DNA from: Sutterella sp.
Lineage (GTDB): Bacteria; Pseudomonadota; Gammaproteobacteria; Burkholderiales; Burkholderiaceae_F
Assembly: GCA_020025955.1 (NCBI GenBank)
Contig: JAHHRF010000003.1
Location: 13,559-77,558 of the forward strand
Direction of reading: 5' to 3'
Length of the DNA stretch: 64,000 nt
Shown here: piece after piece, positions 63,492-64,000 of the stretch
Layout: every line of letters starts with the position of its first letter
Numbering within the stretch: position 1 is the first letter of the stretch
Notes under the pieces: generated by a model
The model's database searches: none
Seen by the model: the letters and a program-made list of their open reading frames with translations, nothing else
Told to the model about the DNA's origin: nothing
Position numbers and translations under genes: made by a program

Positions 63492-64000
63492 ATGGACCGA
63501 GAGACTCGAATTTTTGATCGCATTGCCCGTGAAGTTGGCGTGAGTCGTGCCCAGATCGTGGCCGCTGCTGGCCTCATGGATGAAGGCGCCACCGTGCCCT
63601 TTATCGCGCGCTACCGTAAGGAAGTGACGGGCGGCATGGATGACGGCGCCCTGCGTCTTTTAGAAGAACGTTTGCCCTATTGGCGTGAACTCGAAGATCG
63701 TCGAGAAACGATTCTCTCGGCGATCGACGCCCAAGGGAAGTTAACGGATGAATTGCGTGCCCAGATTGTGGCCGCGGAAACGAAGCAAACCTTAGAGGAT
63801 TTGTACCTTCCCTATAAGCCCGTGCGTCGTACGCGTGCGGCGATTGCTCGCGAAGCGGGGTTAGAACCCTTGGCCTTAGCCTTAATGGCCGACCATAGCC
63901 TTGATCCGGAAGCCTTGGCGCCGGATTACCTCAACCCTGAAAAGGGCGTGGACGATGTGAAAAAGGTGCTCGATGGGGCACGCTATATCGTCGCGGACGT
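63492..64000 (+). CDS. tex: RNA-binding transcriptional accessory protein Tex (partial, 3' end beyond window)
   Basis: Tex is a multidomain nucleic-acid-binding protein that includes YqgF-like, helix-hairpin-helix and S1 domains in full-length members. Only the N-terminal 169 residues are in the window. They read MDRETRIFDRIAREVGVSRA, then VPFIARYRKEVTGGMDDGAL and ETKQTLEDLYLPYKP, the standard opening blocks of Tex. The frame remains open to the window edge. The start is the ATG at 63492, after a terminator that closes the upstream operon. Confidence 0.93.
   Translation, partial: MDRETRIFDRIAREVGVSRAQIVAAAGLMDEGATVPFIARYRKEVTGGMDDGALRLLEERLPYWRELEDRRETILSAIDAQGKLTDELRAQIVAAETKQTLEDLYLPYKPVRRTRAAIAREAGLEPLALALMADHSLDPEALAPDYLNPEKGVDDVKKVLDGARYIVAD

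Overview
The window is an unbroken stretch of bacterial chromosome of moderate GC, packed with core genes and carrying no insertion sequence, prophage, CRISPR array, rRNA or tRNA that I could see. Gene order points to a betaproteobacterium of the order Burkholderiales. The evidence is atpIBEFH next to parBA-rsmG-mnmG, mnmE-yidC-yidD-rnpA-rpmH facing dnaA-dnaN-gyrB, birA-coaX-SPOR, rlpA-rodA-mrdA-mreDCB facing gatCAB, and trkH-trkA-NtrX/NtrY-like-DUF4390-rsmB-fmt. A menA-type prenyltransferase and several compact or degenerate proteins would suit a host-associated Sutterellaceae-like lineage, but that placement is inference.

Layout. 1-12.1 kb, nearly all minus strand: the ATP synthase operon (atpH cut by the window edge), the ParAB partition genes, a MarC-family membrane protein, the rsmG/mnmG/mnmE translation genes, and the YidC/YidD/RnpA/RpmH cluster. 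12.1-12.7 kb: the rpmH-dnaA intergenic region, with an inverted pair of DnaA boxes. 12.7-17.9 kb, plus strand: dnaA, dnaN, gyrB. 17.9-20.9 kb: a 5'-nucleotidase and a flavin/FAD oxidoreductase with abutting reading frames. 20.9-21.6 kb: a gene-free region with an AT-rich tract, TAG trinucleotide repeats in DnaA-trio arrangement and several consensus DnaA boxes. It is the best oriC candidate, about 7 kb past the end of dnaA. 21.7-27.7 kb: a BON-domain lipoprotein, menA, DUF493, a catalytically dead D-Ala-D-Ala carboxypeptidase homologue, birA, coaX, a SPOR protein, a HIT protein and a small unknown protein.

27.7-35.7 kb: an M20 peptidase and the rod-shape/elongasome cluster (RlpA, RodA, PBP2, MreD, MreC, MreB). 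35.9-42.8 kb: gatCAB, pyrE, xth, rsuA and an AmpG-like muropeptide permease. 42.9-53.3 kb: UPF0149 and DUF1840 proteins, TrkH/TrkA potassium uptake, a two-component system whose regulator has no AAA+ domain, DUF4390, rsmB and fmt. 53.4-59.1 kb: an alpha/beta hydrolase, def, a type III-like DNA topoisomerase and a CNNM/CorC membrane protein. 59.4-64 kb: a polar amino-acid ABC transporter (binding protein and two permeases, but no ATPase gene), an AtaL/DUF1857 protein, and the start of tex.

The genes cover four main jobs: chromosome replication and segregation, ribosome and tRNA maturation, peptidoglycan elongation and recycling, and ion or nutrient transport. I see no obvious new defence or mobile system. 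The most unusual items are the displaced origin with DnaA-trios, the dead PBP5-like protein, the oxidoreductase without an iron-sulfur motif, the AAA+-less NtrX-like regulator, and the ABC transporter operon that ends in a SRPBCC-type protein instead of its ATPase.
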